NCBI RefSeq assembly: GCF_032268605.1
Contig: NZ_CP130318.1
Span: 4,035,913 to 4,099,912 of the forward strand
Length of the DNA: 64,000 bases
Direction of reading: 5' to 3'
Source: Paenibacillus aurantius
Lineage (GTDB): Bacteria; Bacillota; Bacilli; Paenibacillales; NBRC-103111
Shown here: positions 61,901 through 64,000 of the stretch, in pieces
How the letters are laid out: every line of letters begins with the position of its first letter
How positions within the stretch are numbered: the stretch's first letter is position 1
Program-made: the position numbers and the translations under genes
The notes under the pieces: model-generated
What the model saw: the letters and a program-made list of their open reading frames with translations, nothing else
What the model was told of the DNA's origin: nothing
Databases searched by the model: none

Positions 61901-62194
61901 TTACAAAGTCTGAACTTCAAATAGCTCTCTACTACTCTTACCATAAGGAACACAGAGATCATCTAATTTTCCTTTTAAGCATAAATTCCTGGCAAAATGC
62001 TTTCGCCACCGATTACCAGTATCCTCAACATCAACTATAATATGATTCGCTCCAACTTCGATAAGTGCTAATGAAATGAAATCCTGTTTTAGTCCTTTCC
62101 AGTTCGAAGGATCATCAATATAGTGTTCTAGAAAAATTAGTTGTTCTTGGCTAAAGTAAGCACTCTTCTTTTTCAAAGAAAATTTTAGTCTCAC
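61901..62194 (-). CDS. Hypothetical protein, 97 residues
   Basis: GTG start with AGGTGAAGG upstream, six bases after the preceding gene, so the two form an operon. The sequence 'EQLIFLEHYIDDPSNWKGLK' and 'IEVGANHIIVDVEDTGNRWR' suggests a compact alpha/beta protein. Family not recognised. Confidence 0.55.
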   Translation of the reverse strand: MRLKFSLKKKSAYFSQEQLIFLEHYIDDPSNWKGLKQDFISLALIEVGANHIIVDVEDTGNRWRKHFARNLCLKGKLDDLCVPYGKSSRELFEVQTL

Positions 62195-62200
62195 TCACCT

Positions 62201-62593
62201 TCACCTCTTATCACGCAGTTCAATTACCTTTTTCAATCTCTCTTTATAGCGCTCTAGTTTTGGACGCTTGTCTGAGCGCAAATCACTAATCTTCTCGAAA
62301 ACCTTAATAGCTTTTCTAAGCACCCTTATTTCATCATTGATCCTTTTTTGCTTTCTATAGATATCACACAAACTGTCATAAGGGTGACTTCCGTCAAAAC
62401 CCTTTTCTACATTTTTTTCATACAACTCAATAGCAAGTTCAATTTTGCCTTCCTTTTCATACTCAGATCCCTTAAGATTTCTCTCAACCTTCATTTTTTC
62501 TGAGTCCCTAGTCCGTGCCGGTTCAACAACTACTTCTTTTATTTTCTCGACTTGTTTAGGCGAACTCAAAAGCCGCTTCAAAAAAGTGATCAT
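62201..62593 (-). CDS. TPR-like hypothetical protein, 130 residues
   Basis: ATG with GAGGAG upstream. After a basic, charged N-terminus it contains helix pairs like 'GSEYEKEGKIELAIELYEKN' and 'PYDSLCDIYRKQKRINDEIR', the pattern of tetratricopeptide repeats used for protein binding. Very Lys/Glu-rich. First gene of a pair with the 97-residue protein. Confidence 0.6.
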   Translation of the reverse strand: MITFLKRLLSSPKQVEKIKEVVVEPARTRDSEKMKVERNLKGSEYEKEGKIELAIELYEKNVEKGFDGSHPYDSLCDIYRKQKRINDEIRVLRKAIKVFEKISDLRSDKRPKLERYKERLKKVIELRDKR

Positions 62594-62689
62594 TGTTATC
62601 TCCTCAATGAATCTACCGACTTTACAAAACTTGGAACAAGACTATAGTACCACATCAAAAAATAACCAACAATAATAAGGTTGCTTTGC

Positions 62690-63025
62690 TCAGATTAATT
62701 GTATTTCAAGGATATCCTGCAATTTAATCCAAACGAAATCACTATTATGTATGAGTTTGATTTGCTTATTTAATGTGTCTATTTTATCAATGCAGCCGAT
62801 ATGTATATGATCCTCATAATCATCGAAAACCGAAACCTTTACTTCATTGTCTGTGAAAATTGCTTCGGATATCACTCTTACTAGTTCCATAATTCTCTGC
62901 TCGTCCAGGATAGGTTTCTCTTTGATGTTCAAGTCTCGCCTATATGTAATAATGCGATCTCGATGTTCCGGCAGCATCATGCGTGACGCTTCCCAAATCC
63001 CATTCCCTACGAGTTTCTTTCCCAT
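62690..63025 (-). CDS. YolD-like protein (SOS-controlled)
   Basis: This 111-residue protein has 'WEASRMMLPEHRDRIITYRR', the signature of YolD-like proteins. In Bacillales these are usually encoded next to Y-family DNA polymerases (UvrX/YqjW). Here no polymerase gene is adjacent. ATG 63025 follows AGGTGG. A perfect SOS box lies immediately upstream, so it should be induced by DNA damage. Confidence 0.82.
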   Translation of the reverse strand: MGKKLVGNGIWEASRMMLPEHRDRIITYRRDLNIKEKPILDEQRIMELVRVISEAIFTDNEVKVSVFDDYEDHIHIGCIDKIDTLNKQIKLIHNSDFVWIKLQDILEIQLI

Positions 63026-63046
63026 ATTTAATCGCACCACCTATAA

Positions 63047-63058
63047 GAACATTTGTTC
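63047..63058. promoter_or_regulatory. LexA (SOS) box
   Basis: GAACATTTGTTC is a perfect match to the Gram-positive LexA site GAAC-N4-GTTC. It sits between the -10 hexamer and the yolD start. Confidence 0.85.
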
Positions 63059-63060
63059 TT

Positions 63061-63090
63061 ATTATATTCTGGATGGCTTAAGTTATGCAA
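63061..63090 (-). promoter_or_regulatory. yolD promoter
   Basis: On the minus strand TTGCAT (63085-63090), an 18-base spacer and TATAAT (63061-63066), with the LexA box just downstream. Confidence 0.6.
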
Positions 63091-63094
63091 GAAA

Positions 63095-63122
63095 CAAAAA
63101 GACCCATCCTAAGGACAAGTCA
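63095..63122 (-). terminator. Terminator before yolD
   Basis: On the minus strand GACTTGTCC and GGATGGGTC pair with a TTA loop and end in TTTTTG. It follows the small gene at 63132. Confidence 0.7.
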
Positions 63123-63131
63123 ACTTAATTT

Positions 63132-63317
63132 CTATGCGGCTTTATTCTTATCATCTGGGATAATCACTGGCTTTATTTGTTTCATCTTAATTTGATTATC
63201 ACGATACCCATTCCAATAATATATTCGGGGATAACGGAAGATGAGTATATACTCGTTCAACAAACTTACTCCAACAAATCCAATAAGTTTCCAATCAACC
63301 TGAGTTAATATCTTCAA
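63132..63317 (-). CDS. Small hypothetical protein, 61 residues
   Basis: TTG start with GGAGGGG eight bases upstream. The sequence 'WKLIGFVGVSLLNEYILIFR' is partly hydrophobic and is followed by a basic tail ending 'DDKNKAA'. Possibly membrane-associated. Not recognised; bounded by a terminator. Confidence 0.45.
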   Translation of the reverse strand: MKILTQVDWKLIGFVGVSLLNEYILIFRYPRIYYWNGYRDNQIKMKQIKPVIIPDDKNKAA

Positions 63318-63341
63318 TTTTCATCCCCTCCATATTATATT

Positions 63342-63605
63342 TTATTCAAGGATAAGTTCGTCCAATTCAATATGCAGCAAACAAAAAGACCCATCGTTAA
63401 GATGAGTCCCTTTATTTGTAGCATATTTTTTAATGTCAATGTATCCTATTAGTAACACATGCGAGTTACCGTTCTTCGCCGCAAGACGCAAACCTTCGCG
63501 GATATGCGCTCCCCCAACACCTTGTTTCTGATGGCTGGGTTTAACTGCAAACGCATAACACACGATGTAACCTGCAGGTCCATCGATCCACGTTCCACCA
63601 AAGCT
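63342..63605 (-). pseudogene. GNAT acetyltransferase remnant
   Basis: 'GGTWIDGPAGYIVCYAFAVK' followed by 'PSHQKQGVGGAHIREGLRLA' and 'GNSHVLLIG' is the acetyl-CoA-binding core of a GNAT enzyme. Upstream the frame degenerates, and downstream it reads through a terminator hairpin ('THLNDGSF'). Both ends of the gene are therefore lost. Confidence 0.6.
63382..63408 (-). terminator. Terminator inside the GNAT remnant frame
   Basis: On the minus strand GACTCATC and GATGGGTC pair with a TTAAC loop, followed by TTTTTG. It closely resembles the terminator at 63095. Confidence 0.65.
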
Positions 63606-63701
63606 TGAGATGCTCGTGGCGGACCGAGAGGACTTGCCCCCCGACGAGTGAATGCTCTGTTATCGGAAGTATCATTCTTCCCCGTATCCACCTTTAAGTT
63701 C

Positions 63702-64000
63702 TTACTCTAACTTCAAGTCATTATCAATTAGTCCTCTTTCCTTCAGGCTTTTAACGATTTCATTTATATCAATACTTCCATTAACATTTTTTTGAAAAAG
63801 GTTCAAGTCCACCTTCCCATTGTGATCTAAATAACCCTTTGCAACTAGCGCATCAGAAATGTAATTACGTGCAGCAACATACACGTCATATGCATCATAA
63901 GCTTCATTCCCAGTAACATAAGTCCTACCTTGATGGACAATCTGATTTCGCAAGTTATAAAGTATTTCATACCAATTTTTTATAGGCCCTAGAGTGTTAA
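63702..64000 (-). CDS. C-terminal part of a possible HEPN-domain protein (runs off window)
   Basis: The frame stays open to the right edge. It reads 'IKNWYEILYNLRNQIVHQGR' and then 'AARNYISDALVAKGYLDHNG'. The R-N-Q-I-V-H segment fits the R-x4-H motif of HEPN ribonuclease domains, followed by a helix as in DUF4145-like HEPN proteins. The last 40 residues are acidic and helical. Only about 98 codons are visible, so the call is tentative. Confidence 0.4.
   Translation of the reverse strand, partial: NTLGPIKNWYEILYNLRNQIVHQGRTYVTGNEAYDAYDVYVAARNYISDALVAKGYLDHNGKVDLNLFQKNVNGSIDINEIVKSLKERGLIDNDLKLE

Overview
The window comes from a low-GC, endospore-forming Firmicute, most likely a Paenibacillus-type organism (inferred). 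The evidence is strong GGAGG ribosome sites, an alpha/beta small acid-soluble spore protein, an RsfA-type prespore regulator, a T-box in front of ileS, LplB/LplC-type sugar permeases without their own ATPase, and a membrane-anchored AraC regulator. No rRNA, tRNA or CRISPR array was seen.

Region 1 (1-16000) is a carbohydrate locus. It holds the 5' end of a BNR_4-type gene, two tandem sulfatases, a sugar ABC importer (permease, binding lipoprotein, permease) and two AraC-family regulators. These are followed by a divergent third sulfatase, an IclR regulator, an iron-type alcohol dehydrogenase and a secreted BNR/LamG protein. A fourth sulfatase lies at 48310-49755. All four sulfatases carry the Cys-type formylglycine motif and none has a signal peptide. 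This suggests import of sulfated oligosaccharides followed by cytoplasmic desulfation.

Region 2 (16050-31850) is mostly housekeeping: nrdHIEF (class Ib ribonucleotide reductase) behind a cobalamin riboswitch, a methyltransferase, a eukaryote-type IleS behind a T-box, an ATP-dependent DNA ligase, a spore protein, a sulfite-oxidase-like enzyme and a DsrE/HPP/PNPOx/CGNR group. It ends with a truncated oxidoreductase and a GC-rich membrane protein.

Region 3 (31900-38600) holds a two-component system, an Lrp regulator next to an MBL hydrolase, and a LysR regulator divergent from an alpha/beta hydrolase. Region 4 (38690-45780) is a copper island: copA, copZ, two CsoR-family repressors, a His-rich lipoprotein, a NirB-like half protein, a glutaredoxin and an MFS pump, with a shared GC-rich operator motif at several promoters. 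Region 5 (45955-51234) has a TetR/MFS drug-efflux pair with clear palindromic operators, the fourth sulfatase and homoserine dehydrogenase.

Region 6 (51390-64000) is AT-rich and accessory. It starts with a decayed TniB-type transposon remnant with repeated end-like motifs and a tyrosine recombinase broken by one in-frame stop. Then follow same-strand stand-alone genes (GNAT, two APH-type phosphotransferases, a metallophosphoesterase, and a WYL regulator with a leaderless binding protein). These genes are punctuated by five copies of an interspersed element carrying CCCGTTAGC motifs, most with a hairpin. This cassette-like array is the most unusual feature. The right end has small unknown genes, an SOS-controlled YolD protein, a GNAT remnant and the C-terminus of a possible HEPN protein.
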